From the NCBI GenBank assembly GCA_917880885.1, contig OU862908.1, forward strand, positions 49,559,819 through 49,623,818: DNA of 64,000 bases. Direction: 5' to 3'. A model generated the notes under the pieces. It made no database searches, was not told the DNA's origin, and saw nothing but the letters and a program-made list of their open reading frames with translations. This document shows, piece by piece, positions 35,997 to 47,515 of this stretch. This DNA is from Limnephilus marmoratus (Eukaryota; Arthropoda; Insecta; Trichoptera; Limnephilidae). A program made the translations under genes and the position numbers. How positions within the stretch are numbered: the stretch's first letter is position 1; every line of letters starts with the position of its first letter.

Positions 35997-36867
35997 CAGC
36001 TTACTTACTAAGAATGAATAATTTTTTTATAATAACAGTATTTTCTTACTAGATGGTTACTGAAAGCAAAGGAGGCCTATTTATAATAATGGGGTACCCT
36101 TGTAAGTTCACATTCTTACGAAATATAATAGATATAAAATGAACCGGATTAAATAAATAAAAATAGTAAGACGATATAAAAAAGCGGTACATAATAATAA
36201 GGCACAAAAAATCTTCATGACATTGTGCTTTTTTTTGGCAAAAAGTTTCTAAATCAGAAATAAAATATATAATATGCCAACTCACCCCTTTTTTCAGGAA
36301 AATTGCAAAAATTTTAAATATATTCACGGCCCGCGTGGCGCCCCCCCCCTACGGGACTAGTGTTCAAAATGAATGGATACAATTATTTAAAGTGACAGCG
36401 TTGAATTACAAAATGTTCGTCACAAAATTGGCCAATGATGCTCTATGGGTTATAGAAATAACACCTTATGTTGACGAGACTTTTCGTCAACATTATTTAC
36501 TTTACAATTATCATTATTTCAGATATTCAAATATATTGTTTAACATTATCAATACATCGCTTATATGCAACACAACGCAGTAACCTAATCTTTTCAGTAA
36601 CAAATAAAAAAAATAATATTTAATTAAATGAAGACAATATTAGTGAAACTCGATCGAAATCTGGAGATAGAAAAATCAATTTAATTAAATATTATAATTT
36701 GAGATTTTACTCATAAAGTTTAAAAAAATTAATAATAAATAAAAAAAACATTGGCAAAAGCTTTTCCCAGCAGTGACAGTGACCAGTGACAAATCCTTCT
36801 TCCGACTTATGTATGTACTCGTATATCGTATATCTCTGACTTATGTATGTACTCGTATATATATAAT
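35997..36867. other. Intron sequence with a small foldback
   Basis: At about 36606-36700 AATATTTAATTAAAT and its inverted copy enclose GAAGACAATATTAGTGAAACTC, a segment also present next to the tRNA-like sequence at 46286. Nothing else recognised. Confidence 0.45.
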
Positions 36868-37225
36868 ATCTCCGCACAGGAGGCCCTGAGGAAAAAAAAT
36901 CCTCAGGGTCTATGTCATCTGTGGGGATGCCGTGAGGAGGGTATTTTTTGTGAAGGGAAGGAGAGGAAGTTTTGGGAAGGAAAAAGGTAGGAGAGGTGGG
37001 TAGGAATCTGGGGTCAATGTGTCCAGGAGTGACGGACGTATGAATCCATCCCTCCATGGATGGATTGCGAAGGTTCGAGAGAGTCCAGCTGGAGATGTCT
37101 AGGTTAAGTTTCCCTCAACCAGCCTCTCCCGATCCGGCTTACGACGCAGTAAGTGGGCAAACGCATTCGCAACCAAGACCTAAAAAAACCTCACCCCATG
37201 AACCCCGGCACCCCTACCAAGTCTT
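36868..37225 (-). mobile_element. SINE2, long form, degenerate
   Basis: Starts with the CACAGGAGGCCCTGAGGAAA hairpin and ends with CTCACCCCATGAACC, CGGCACCCCTACC. Compared with the short form it has about 110 extra bases (GTTCGAGAGAGTCC... to ...TTCGCAACCAAGACC). The 53185 copy has the same extra block. Confidence 0.65.
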
Positions 37226-37270
37226 TATGAAATATTTTTCAATTAATTGTTTTAAGTCCGTCTAGTCTGT

Positions 37271-37895
37271 TTTAATGAAGACAAAACAAAGCTGCTGACT
37301 GTAGGCCGAACGCAACATCAAATGAGAGTAGAGATGTCAGGAGTTCTACTAAAGAACACCAAGGAGTTTCTCTACCTCGGGAGCAAAATAACATGGGACG
37401 GTCGGTCTAAGAGCGAGGTCGAAAGCCGTATACACCAGGCTAGGCTTGCATTCAATAAAAGGTCGAAAATAATAGAATCGAATAATATAGACCTAAAACT
37501 GAGGATACCCTTCATCAATATAGAGTATCTTGATGTACGGCTGCGAAACATGGTGCCTATCCGAAAGAGATAAACGGAGACTAGAGGCATTTGAGATGTG
37601 GTCCTATAGAAGACTATAAGGAATTTCCTGGAGAGACCAAGTTACAAATGAGGAGGTTCTCCCAAGAATCGAAGGAGGAAGGCACCTGCTCAGGACCTTG
37701 GCCGAAAGGCTCGCAAGATGGATCGGCCATGTAATAAGACAAGAAGGCCTCTTGCATGGCATAATGGAGGGTATGACCGAGGGGACAAACTCTAGGGAAC
37801 GCCCACGCCGAGAGTACCTGGAGGACCTGCTGGTGGACGTGCGCTGCTCATCATATGCAGACTTCAAGACAAGGAACAGTGGAAGAGACGAATAG
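37271..37895 (+). pseudogene. LINE endonuclease-reverse transcriptase C-terminal fragment
   Basis: Reads NEDKTKLLTVGR, FLYLGSKITWDGRSKSEVES, RIHQARLAFNKRSKII, then after frame changes SWRDQVTNEEVLPRI, RLARWIGHVIRQEG, and RPRREYLEDLLVDVRCSSYA. Two or more frameshifts and one stop break it. It belongs to the family of the fragment at 5886 (same SW.D.VTNE and GH..R motifs). A short GA-dinucleotide run follows at 37936-37950. Confidence 0.8.
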
Positions 37896-38504
37896 ATGAA
37901 ATTGCTGCAAACCAATCCCAGGATTGAAACCAGAGAGAGAGAGAGAGAGTCTGTTTTTAAATCTATCTACACACTACCTTTGAAATTCGTAATCTTGTGT
38001 AAAAATAAAATATATGATGTAAAATATTATATATTATTTGCTATAGAATATGAATATAAAATAATATAAAACCAAAATACTAGTCCAGTCAGGTTAAGCA
38101 CTAATTAAATATTAATATTACAATACACCTTTAGTAGATTATTGGGCATAACGAGGGTTGAAGAGGGTATATTATTGGAAAAAATGTTTCTGTAGAATTA
38201 ATTTCCTACCTCCCTCTGAAAAGAAACACGATATAACTCTTAGGAGGTAGATCAACCTATCAACTCTGACTGATGTGCTTATATAGATGTTTAGGTAGGT
38301 ACCATACCAACCTAACATCCAAAGGCGGAGAATTCTTTCTTAAATATTTCTTATTAAAAGGATAATCCAGTCAGCACTGTATACTTAACTAAAAATGTTA
38401 CCACCAATTAAGATATTGTTTCATGGTTGATTGGTGGAAAGTTTAAATTTGGCTTACACGAAAAACTTGGTGACAGAGTCTTCAGAGTCTCAGAGACATG
38501 TCAT

Positions 38505-38890
38505 ATTTAGTGATGCTGTGTGGAGGGTCTTTTTGTGGATAGGAAGGAGTGCAGGCCTCTTCAAGACTTATGTTTTAGGAAGGAGGTAACGAGTTGTATA
38601 AATTACACGTCCTCATATGCCAAATGTCAACGGTGTACAAATGAGAGGCGCGCGTTTGACAGGTTTGTCGACTTCATGTCGGTGCCGAAGGGATCGCTGA
38701 CGCTAGTTCCACAGAACAAATCAGTAAATTCCCACCTCTGTGCTCTGAAGATTGCAATCTGTTTGTTAAGATAGGGTAATCTGTCTAACGAATCACCCAT
38801 TTCTGCACAGAGCCAAGGGTTTTTCTCAACAACATACAGTATTCGAACCTGAAACCTGTGCTCTAAAGATTGCAATCTGTTTGTTAATAT
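38505..38890 (-). pseudogene. Decayed 3' end of the SINE2-partner LINE
   Basis: Matches 62148-62545: GCTGTGTGGAGGGTCTTTTTG, CAAATGTCAACGGTGTACAA, GTGCCGAAGGGATC and CTGTGCTCT.AAGATTGCAAT. On the minus strand this is the C-terminal part of an RT. No frame is open for more than about 30 codons. The last 45 bases (38750-38795) recur at 38853-38897, a local duplication. The hairpin tail is missing. Confidence 0.65.
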
Positions 38891-38897
38891 GGGGAAT

Positions 38898-39604
38898 CAG
38901 ACCATATTTTGTGGCATCAGACCAGAGGTTGCATAAGTATAGTATACGGTATTAATTTTGCTGGTCAACTAGTCAAAAACATTAAATTATTTAAAAAATT
39001 TTGCCAGTGCGAATAAGCTTATCCATGCATGGATGTTAGGTGATTTAGAAAAACGTTAAATTAATTATGCATCATTTCTGTTTGTAATCGCATTTATGCA
39101 CAATTATCTATTAACTTTCACATGGAAAAACGTTGGATATTTTATTGGTCAGTAAGTATGTTTAATGCGCTCCTCCAGAAAATAAACTCACATTCGAGTG
39201 GTAATATCTCGTATGCGGTATTTATGATGATACTGTATGTTGTATGCGGTAGATGCCAGGCGGAGTAGAGAGAGAGAGTCGTATACTATCATGCCATATC
39301 CAGCGCTCACAGCGCCCCCCGGGAATAGATGTGCAGACGGAGTCCATAAAACTCCCCCCTCTGGAGGATTGGTCAAGTTGTAAATACACATAACGTACCA
39401 CGTATCGTGAAATTGGAAAATATAAACTTCATGAGCAAAGAGAGCAAATACAAATATTAAGAATACACCTACTTGTGTGTACGAGTATAGGTAGGTACAT
39501 AAAGTCTGTAATGTTTCATGGATACTTAGGGCGAATCACTACATCGAGTAACATTTGGAATCGGGTCACTAACATTAACACTCCTTTTGTAGATGACGAT
39601 AAGG
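38898..39604. other. Intron sequence, nothing recognised
   Basis: No gene or named repeat seen. Confidence 0.45.
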
Positions 39605-40262
39605 TTTAAGCGCCTTTAACCAGCCAGCGGTCGAGAATCCAATTTTCGTCGAAAGATGTTCTTACGATCGTACAGGGCGGTTCCAACGAGAAACATTAAT
39701 TATTCTTTGTTCCAGCTTTTTAAAATTATAACTCAATATCGATTTTATTTCATTCGAAATTTGATTTAGTTTATACCTACATCCATGCTGAAAGGCGTGA
39801 TGTTAAAACTATTAAAATTATGTACTTCTTGTAATTATTATTTGATCATAAGTATTTATAATTTTTCAATAATGTCTAAGCAAAATAAGAATGTAAAAAA
39901 AAATATCTAGGGCGCGGATCTTTTTTAAATGATTTTATTTAAAACTTAACTTAAAATTCTGAAACGTGGTTATAGGATTTGAAATGTATAATACAATTTT
40001 TTGTTTGAAAATTGAACACATCTGTCAATGACCTATGTATTTCATATAACTTCATCATATTTTTTTAACGTTTTTAATAATTTTTTAATTTTTTTTTGTA
40101 CGTTATATACAAAAATAAACATTTTTTCTCAAAATTTAAAACATACCTTTAGAGTTTAGAGCAATCTTCCGAAATCAATTTATAATTTTTTGGAAAAGAG
40201 TCAATACGTCTAAAATTTGATTTAGAAATGACATATTTCCGGTTATCTCTAATTATTCCCTC
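39605..40262. repeat. 0.65-kb direct repeat, copy 1
   Basis: Shares long blocks with 40650-41340 in the same order: CAGCCAGCGG, CTTACGATCGT.CAGGGCGGTT, TTTTTCAATAATGTCTAAGC, AATAAACATTTTTTCTCAAA and GAAAAGAGTCAATACGTCTA. No ORF. Confidence 0.7.
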
Positions 40263-40649
40263 TTAAATACCCGCTTAACCCCTGCGCCTGTTTTGATTCA
40301 TACAAGAAAAAAACATCGCCAAAAGAATTTTTTAGTTTATTTTGCGAAATTCCGGCAAAAATATTGAAATATTTTACGATGATTTTCTCAATTACTTAAT
40401 TTGCCACATTATTCAATAAAACCTTAACCGAAAATGGGTTCGTTAGTATGAGATTTTGAACTTTAAAGCCATTTTTAGAGGCCTGATACATTATTTTTTT
40501 CTGGAAAAAAGACATAGAAAAATTGCTTGATTATTTCCAAGGCCAAGATGTATTCTACTCGCTGTATTTAATTAAAGCATCTAAAATATTTTTAAGTCAT
40601 CAATTTTGCAAACCAAAAACAAGTACCTATTGTTTGTTTTATTATTGAG

Positions 40650-41340
40650 AGCGTTTAAACAGCCAGCGGCCGAAAATCCACATTTCGTCGAAAATTTTTC
40701 TTACGATCGTGCAGGGCGGTTACAATGACAAAGATTAATTATTCTCCGTACCTGATTTTTAAAATTATAACTAGATATGGATTTTTTTTCATTCTAAATT
40801 TGCTTTAATTTATACCTATATCCAAAAATGCTGAAAGGCATGATGATAAAACCATTAAAATAATGTACTTTTTGTAATTATTTTTTGATTATAACTATTT
40901 ATCATTTTTCAATAATGTCTAAGCAAATTAAGAATGTAAAAAAAATCTGAAATATATTAGTTTGTAAGTGCGCAAATAAATACACAAACGGACCAATTTT
41001 CGTCGAGAAACACATGTACCTATACATGATTTTATTTAAACCAAAATTAAAATTCTAAAACATGCAATACCCAGATAATGTATTGATTTATTTTACTGCA
41101 CGATTATATGATTTTAAATGGGTGTGGTATAATACAAAATCTTTTTTGAAAATTTAACAAAAATATGCCAACGACCTATGGTATAATATTATTATACTAA
41201 AAATAAACATTTTTTCTCAAAATTTAAAACATGCGAATGCTAGATAAAATAACAATCTGTCGAAATCCATTTATATTTTTTTGTGGAAAAGAGTCAATAC
41301 GTCTAAAATCTGATTTAAAAATGACGTATTTCTGGTTTTC
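40650..41340. repeat. 0.65-kb direct repeat, copy 2
   Basis: Partner of 39605-40262, starting about 1.04 kb later and clearly diverged, with small indels. The ~390 bases between the copies have no counterpart here. It could be a long terminal repeat pair, a tandem duplication or two insertions. Confidence 0.7.
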
Positions 41341-41579
41341 TCCGGTAAAAACGTATCCAAAAACAAGTAATTTTGCATAACTTCGTAGTGCTTCGCTTTT
41401 TTGAAATAGCCCCTGGGGCATTAAAAAAAATGTGGAAAAACATGATATCGTCAGGGGAAAGCAAACTATTATTTATATGGTACTGCAAAAGTTGCAAATG
41501 ACCAGTGCCAGTGGAACTATGGAATACCTAATTTAGGGGGTAATCAGGTTGAAGGAAGACGAGGAGGGAAAATAGAATA

Positions 41580-42462
41580 TATTAATTGTTTTTGTGTTTA
41601 ATTCGTAGAACTCCATTTTAATTTTTAGAAATTTAATTAAAATTAAATTTGATAATGTTATTATCGAGTTCTGCAATTTTTTGGTTAGTGTTTTAGTTAC
41701 AGCTGTTTCGACTTGTAAGGTCATTTTCAAACTGTGGTGAAGCCACGTACGGACGACTTATATATAAAAAGTAGAAATCCTAAACTCAATAACGGTGGCA
41801 TATATGAATTAAAATGTGGCCACGCCGACTGTAACGCTACATACATCGGACAAACAGGTAGGGCATTCTCAACTAGATTCAAAGAACATATAAGATGTTA
41901 TAAAAATAAAAACACCTCTTCAAAATTCGCCGAACATCTCTTAGTGAATAATCACGTTCCACTTAAAAATAACCAGCCAAAACCATTACATATTGAACGA
42001 AAGGGTCTTAGATTAAATTTGCTTGAACAATTAGAAATCAATAAACGAACGAATGACCCCAACATAACGCTAATTAATAAAGTAAGGAAAATTATTTATT
42101 CCCCACTACTTAGTATGTTTACCAAACCTAAAAAATATAATGCACTTAAATGAGTCATAGCAATAACGTCATTCTAAATCAATTAAGAAAACCCTTACAC
42201 TTAGTGCAAGGCAAACCAAAGGGAAATACTCCGAATCCCACATTAGCAATCTCTCAATTAGTGTCTCTACAAATCGGTTTAACCGGAAATAAATCAACTT
42301 AGACACCTTTAAAAATTGACATTTAAAATCTTATATAATAAGAGTCGCCCGTACGTGGCTTCACCTTAAGGTCGAAACAGCTGTAACTAAAACACTAACC
42401 AAAAAACTTGCAGAACTCGATAATGACATTATCAAATTTAATTTTAATTAAATTTCTAAAAA
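41580..42462 (+). mobile_element. Penelope-like element with GIY-YIG end and inverted termini
   Basis: The terminal segment after the ORF (42350-42462: GTACGTGGCTTCACC, GTCGAAACAGCTGTAACTAA) recurs inverted before it (41580-41750). Such an inverted upstream copy is common in Penelope-like elements. Both carry hairpin-GAAACAGCTGT. An A-rich tail follows at 42459. Confidence 0.75.
41734..42153 (+). pseudogene. GIY-YIG endonuclease domain of a Penelope-like element
   Basis: Reads GGIYELKCGHADCNATYIGQ, TGRAFSTRFKEHIRCYKN, then FAEHLLVNNHVPL and LNLLEQLEINKR. GIY and YIG, the arginine after TGR.F.TR and the EH are the expected catalytic positions. The frame is open for 139 codons but the RT part that should precede it is gone, so this is a 5'-truncated copy. 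In the family this domain nicks the target DNA for reverse transcription. Confidence 0.85.
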
Positions 42463-42889
42463 AAAAAAAAATAAAAATAAAATAAATAAAAATAAAAATA
42501 AAAAATATTACCATTTGTTATTTCGGCCACTGGCATAATACCTAGGAATCTGATTCAAAATTTAAGCATATTAGATTTGTCAAAGAATTTGTATATAAAA
42601 ATGCAAAAAGCAGTAATTTTAAATACATGTAGGATTACAAAAGATTTTTTAAATATTTATATTGAGGGATCAGTAGGATTTATAGGTTCAATTAGAAATG
42701 CCACAGAGCCGAACCCTCTGATATGAAAATATCTGGAGTCGGTGAATTATATTCCCATTTGGTCTCTAGTAGGTTGACATGTTGTTCTTGTATTGTTTTG
42801 TATTTATAATACTTATATAGTGCAATTGCATAACGTGGATTCACTAGATGATCATTTGGGGAAGTGTATGAAAGGGTTTAGTTTTTCCT

Positions 42890-42890
<1 letters not shown>
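42463..42890. other. Intron sequence, nothing recognised
   Basis: AT-rich, starting with A-rich simple sequence. No gene evidence. Confidence 0.45.

Positions 42891-42939
<49 letters not shown>
42891..42939. repeat. Poly(T) run
   Basis: About 45 T in a row, then GGGGGG. It could be the A-tail of a minus-strand retroelement, but nothing recognisable follows it. Confidence 0.7.
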
Positions 42940-42940
<1 letters not shown>

Positions 42941-42979
42941 GGGGGAAAATTTAACCCGGACATTTAAATCTGGTGCGTT

Positions 42980-43314
42980 AAAATAAAAATAAAAATAAAA
43001 ATAAAAATAAAAATAAAAATAAAAATAAAAATAAAAATAAAAATAAAAATAAAAATAAAAATAAAAATAAAAATAAAAATAAAAATAAAAATAAAAATAA
43101 AAATAAAAATAAAAATAAAAATAAAAATAAAAATAAAAATAAAAATAAAAATAAAAATAAAAATAAAAATAAAAATAAAAATAAAAATAAAAATAAAAAT
43201 AAAAATAAAAATAAAAATAAAAATAAAAATAAAAATAAAAATAAAAATAAAAATAAAAATAAAAATAAAAATAAAAATAAAAATAAAAAAAATAAAAAAT
43301 AAAAAATAAAAAAA
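42980..43314. repeat. AAAAAT hexanucleotide microsatellite, about 55 copies
   Basis: An almost uninterrupted AAAAAT array; the last four units are longer (AAAAAAT). The long Phe-Leu ORF on the minus strand is only this repeat. Confidence 0.95.
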
Positions 43315-43671
43315 GAACAGTTGGGATTTGTAGATAGTATATTTTTACGCGTCTGGTGCCGGTTTAAAGACATTTAGAAGTTTAGTTTGGACGAAGTTTA
43401 GAACAATAAGTTGTATAAATGTAAAATTTTATACAGTAATGATATTACTTATTGCATTTTTAATACGGTCAAATCATACCTAAGATCAGGGAGCTGTGTG
43501 TGAACAATTGACCCTTTTTCGTACAAGGTGCACAGAAGGCAGCAAAAAACAAAATGTATGCAATCTGAAAAAAAAACATATTATAGTTGTCATTATCAGT
43601 TAAATAGTCAGTTGGACAAACATAAAATTTAAATGTTTAACAAGGACGCAAAACGTTTTTTATGGTGACCG
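43315..43671. other. Intron sequence, nothing recognised
   Basis: No feature seen. Confidence 0.45.
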
Positions 43672-43847
43672 GCCAACTCAGAATGAAACCAACTTAGAAC
43701 CACCTCAGAAAGGTCATTAAGAGTGATGATAAAAAATGTTTAATAGGTTAAGTTAGGTTAGGGTTACCGGCTATTTTAAAATTATTTTTGCATAGCTTTT
43801 AATGACCTTTCTAAGGTAGTTCTGAGTTGGTTTCATTCTGAGTTGGC
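43672..43847. mobile_element. Small MITE with about 50-bp inverted repeats
   Basis: GCCAACTCAGAATGAAACCA on the left matches the inverted right end exactly over its first 20 bases, and similarity runs on to GAAAGGTCATTAA. The centre has GTTAGGTTAGGG. The interrupted relative is at 31266-31810. No clear target duplication. Confidence 0.75.
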
Positions 43848-44192
43848 GTGAAATCAATTTTTATGAATGCAGGAATGTAGTAATTGTAATTGTTATACGT
43901 TATAGTTATAATGAATGTAGTAATTGTAATTGTTATAAGTTATAAGGAATGTAGTAATTGTATATTGACAGATTCAAGCGTGGCCTACATTTGCTTTTTA
44001 TTATTATTTAACTAGAAGTTGCATATATTCTTTGCGAATCAATTTGGGAAATGGAATCAATAATTTTTTATTCTTTTTAAGTTGACACAACTATGTATGT
44101 AGGGTAAAGATTTGGATATTTGTAAAGGACCGACTTAACTCCTTCTTCAGTATTTCTCACTTGTTGATAAGGATCGTTTATATGACCTAGAG
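43848..44192. other. Intron sequence with a short tandem duplication
   Basis: ATGTAGTAATTGTAATTGTTAT and TAAGGAATGTAGTAATTGTA recur three times at about 43872-43960. Nothing else. Confidence 0.45.
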
Positions 44193-44813
44193 CAGTGGTT
44201 CCCAACCTTTTTCTGACCCGGGACCACTTGTACGTTTATTTTTTCGAAAGGCACCACAAGCAGTGGTGTAGCGAAGGGGAGGCGGCGCCCCGAGTGCCAC
44301 GACCCTCTAGCTGCCCCCCACCCCAGGACGGATCAATTTTTATGAAGTCGAAATTTGTGTTGTCAACTTTAAGGGGGGGGGGGGGGTGACTGACACGTCC
44401 TTATGCCAGTCTAAGCCACTGGGTAGGCTAGCATGGGTGGCACCCGGGACGGATAGCACAACGGAAGGGGAGTAATAGTTATAGGATAGGGTAGGACGGG
44501 TACTAGCAGAATATTTACCTCAACGGAGGGGGCAGAATGGGATAGGGTGGAACGGGTTCTAGTAGAATATTTACCACAACGGACGGGGTAGAGCGGGTTA
44601 GGATGGGGTCGGGCAAAACGGAATACCATAATGGCCACTGATGACCACAAGGTGCAATAATGATAAACTAAATATAGTCCCGAATTTTTTTATTCACACT
44701 TCTCGACCAGGGACCGCCCGCGCGCTGTTTATTGACCGGCGGACCATCGCGGACCATCTTCTAGCCTCTTGCGGACCACTAGTGGTCCGCGGACTTCTGG
44801 TTCTGAAACCCTG
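44193..44813. mobile_element. hAT-type MITE
   Basis: The ends are CAGTGGTTCCCAACC and, inverted, CAGGGTTTCAGAACC. The flanks ACCTAGAG (44185-44192) and GCCTAGAG (44814-44821) match at 7 of 8 positions, the hAT duplication length. There is no transposase. The centre has a G-run and a 56-bp tandem duplication. Confidence 0.8.
44484..44595. repeat. 56-bp tandem duplication inside the hAT MITE
   Basis: Two G-rich units, GGATAGGGTAGGACGGGT... and GGATAGGGTGGAACGGGT..., each with AGAATATTTACC. A partial third unit follows. Confidence 0.75.
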
Positions 44814-45382
44814 GCCTAGAGGGATATTGGTGATATTCACGGCACAATCACACATAAGAGATTCGAAATTATACATATCGAGGTAGTACCAGGTGGTTAC
44901 CGCCCGGTTTTCTTAACAGAGTCGATATTAAATTGCATTGAGAGATCAATATGTTTTTCATTGCATAAACTACTAGACGGATTATTTCATGATTTATTGT
45001 TTCAAATGTCACACACGTAGGTAAATTGGCCACATACTGTCAGATAGGGACAGGTACTTGGATAGCAGGTTGGATGGAGGAAGGGAGAGGTATATAGTTG
45101 CGTCAACATTACTCTTACGCATTAACACAATAATTGATTTCAAATAAGATTTCAACCGCGATGTAAATATACATTATAACCCAATAACTACAAACAGTAG
45201 GTACTTATAACAAAAACCCGATATTTTAAGATTTTACCCCTTATCCGATTTTGAATTGGAAACCCAAGCAGTGCAGTATATTTTTTCTGCAAAACAAGCA
45301 TTTTGTGGAAGCTAAAATAATGTTTCTAACCGCATTTGGACGATTTTGCTGCCGATTGTATTTGATTAAAAAAACTAATTAC

Positions 45383-45441
45383 CTGAAACAATATGTGCTG
45401 CGGTGATTTCCAAAATGCACACCACGGCCAGTACCAGGGTC
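45383..45441 (-). CDS. bves: Popeye-domain protein, 59-bp exon with membrane segment 1
   Basis: The exon is only 59 bases: one base completing a codon, 19 codons, and one base of the next. The acceptor is TTGTTTGCAG and the donor CAG|GTAATT. It encodes TLVLAVVCILEITAAHIVS, hydrophobic and fitting the first membrane segment. The trailing G joins CC of the exon at 31908 to make Ala, and the frame continues into FLIYSVWAW without a gap. That exact phase match is the main support, since the exon is short. The upstream exon(s), with the start codon and extracellular N-terminus, were not found in the remaining 18.5 kb. Confidence 0.78.
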
Positions 45442-46285
45442 CTGCAAACAATTTAAACATGAGAAACATGATTTACTAAAATATGCTTTCAACTAATATC
45501 TCTCATACCACCAAACCACGAATTGTTTGTATGATTTCGTAAATATTTGTAATTTGAAATTAATTACAAAATACCAAAACCATCACGCGCGTCGTTTCTC
45601 CGCAGGGGTAGATAAAGAGGATAGACTGCCACACAACTCTTGGCACACACTCATTGCATAATTCACATTCATACATCATCTCATTCATGCTCTCCTAAAT
45701 TAATAAATTAACTAGTAATTATGCGAATAGACCGTACGAGCACCCAAAAAAGTGTATATATAATTTTCTCTTATTTAATAAATCAAAATCAAAATTTCCT
45801 CTGAAATCATAAGATTTATAAGTAGGTACTTAACAGTTATCTACTTAAATATTAACCATATTTCTTATGTAACATTTTTTGATATAATTGTACGATTTGT
45901 CCAAAGAATCGTTGCTGTCTCTTCTGAATGAACTTTCTTCTGGCAGGTAGGTAACATTATGTATATTGAAAAAATACACATAAGAAAGTCTAAATAATAA
46001 TGACAATTTCAAATTTTAGAAAAATAATCTTTATTTGACCCACACTAAATCATTAAAACGTCTTGAAACGGAAACGGAACGTAGAAACCAATTTTCGGTC
46101 AGACGAAATGCAAAACGGTCAAGTGAAAACAGGACTTTGCAACGTTCTGTCAACATGTTACAATTTTTTTGTGACTAAAAATTTGACGATGTCTGATTAC
46201 CCAAGAAAAGTGTGTAAGCTTATTAAATATTTAATTAATTGAAGACAATATTAGCGAAACTCAAAGATGTACAAAGATGTATAGG
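45442..46285. other. Intron sequence with a weak dispersed repeat
   Basis: About 45765-45965 shares scattered words with 47530-47740 (TTCTCTTATTTAAT, AAATTTCC/GAATTTCC, GATTTGTCCAAAGA/CAGTTTGTCCAAAGA). Probably two copies of an old element. No exon seen. Confidence 0.4.
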
Positions 46286-46345
46286 ACTCGAACCCAGGAC
46301 CTCCGGCTTTCCAACTCTACCAACTGAGCTAATGTGCTATTGTGC
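46286..46345 (-). mobile_element. tRNA-like SINE head
   Basis: On the minus strand: TTAGCTCAGTTGGTAGAGTT (A box), then GGAGGTCCTGGGTTCGAGTC (B box). The flank GAAGACAATATTAGCGAAACTC recurs at 36625. The acceptor stem does not pair, so this is not a tRNA gene. Confidence 0.6.
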
Positions 46346-47404
46346 CTATCCGATTCAGTCATTTTTAGCTATATCATACTTCGACCAAAAACTACCTTAT
46401 TAAATGTTCAAAAAATTGTGTCGAGGGTGTTCTTTTATTTCTCGTACATTTGATAACAATTACAATTACGATAACAACTCGAAAGGCACGCTATTTAAAT
46501 GCTAAAAGCTTCGGTACGGCGCGGGTTGGAGAAGGGCGTGGGGGCATGGTATGGAACACTGTAGATACTATTATCAGCTTTCTTGTTCAATTTTCGTTTC
46601 ACCATATATTCATTTACCCCATACTTAAGTAAGATAATGGAATATGCCTACACGCGTTGGTTCTAAAGCATGAAATTTACACCCAGCACAGGAAGTGTCG
46701 TCCTATAACGCATTCAAAATTCACTTTCAACTATAGGTCGTTTGGCGCGCGGTGAATTATTCTTCACAAAATTGTGAATTTCTTTCACGTCCCGAGGCTC
46801 CTGCAAACCTCTATCCTCCAACCCACCGTCTTGGGATGCTGGGAAATGTTAAAATATTTAAAGGAAACGTGAAGTGTTCCTGCCACCGAAGCGACCCACA
46901 GTTTAATGACAGGATACATAAAACATTAAATAGTTTGCACCCTGCACTATTTTATATTTAGCTGTGCAGTTGGATACATTATTCGTGTAGCCATATTATG
47001 TATGTATGCATTTTTTGGGTTTGCACGAAGCAATTAAATTATTGCAATGAGAGCAGCGTAACTGAAAACATTGCGTTGTGCGACGAAACTCAATTTTGAG
47101 CTGTAAAAGTTGATCGTAAATTTCAATACACGAATTTTACGTTCGTATTCGGAGACCTCCAGCAACATAGAGGTCGCGGGTTCTAAAACCTATTTAGCTA
47201 AAATTTGTTTTATAATCGTTATTTGACTAGATTGGAAGATAAACGAGTACAAGCCTAATCTTTCTTTTTAATTAACTCTTCAAAGGAGGTCCCGAGGAAA
47301 ATTAATTATTTAAACAATCTCTTTGTCCTTTAAAAGAAAGACAAACATTCCCGGGTTAGGAATAACCCGACAATATTTGAAAATCTCCTACTACCACCAT
47401 AGTA
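46346..47404. other. Nothing recognised
   Basis: No supported gene; short ORFs only. Confidence 0.45.
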
Positions 47405-47515
47405 AGCGGAAAATGTTGCTTGTGTCGTGATGGAGGACATAGCCAGCCAAGGAATCGAACACGCGACGCCTGGGTGGGACTTAGCCACATTAGCCAACTT
47501 AGCCACCGACCGGTC
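47405..47515 (-). mobile_element. tRNA-like SINE fragment
   Basis: The minus strand has GGTGGCTAAGTTGGCTAATG and CGCGTGTTCGATTCCTTGG, a rough A-box/B-box pair about 45 bases apart. Body unrecognised. Confidence 0.45.

Noticed and set aside
38505..38774. 84-codon plus-strand ORF as a host gene
   Set aside because: The same DNA matches the minus-strand LINE RT end at 62148-62545.
41734..42153. GIY-YIG homing endonuclease of an intron or bacterium
   Set aside because: The flanking inverted terminal repeats and the relatives joined to Penelope RT show a retroelement domain.
42978..43373. 131-codon minus-strand ORF of Phe-Leu repeats
   Set aside because: It is only the translation of the AAAAAT microsatellite.
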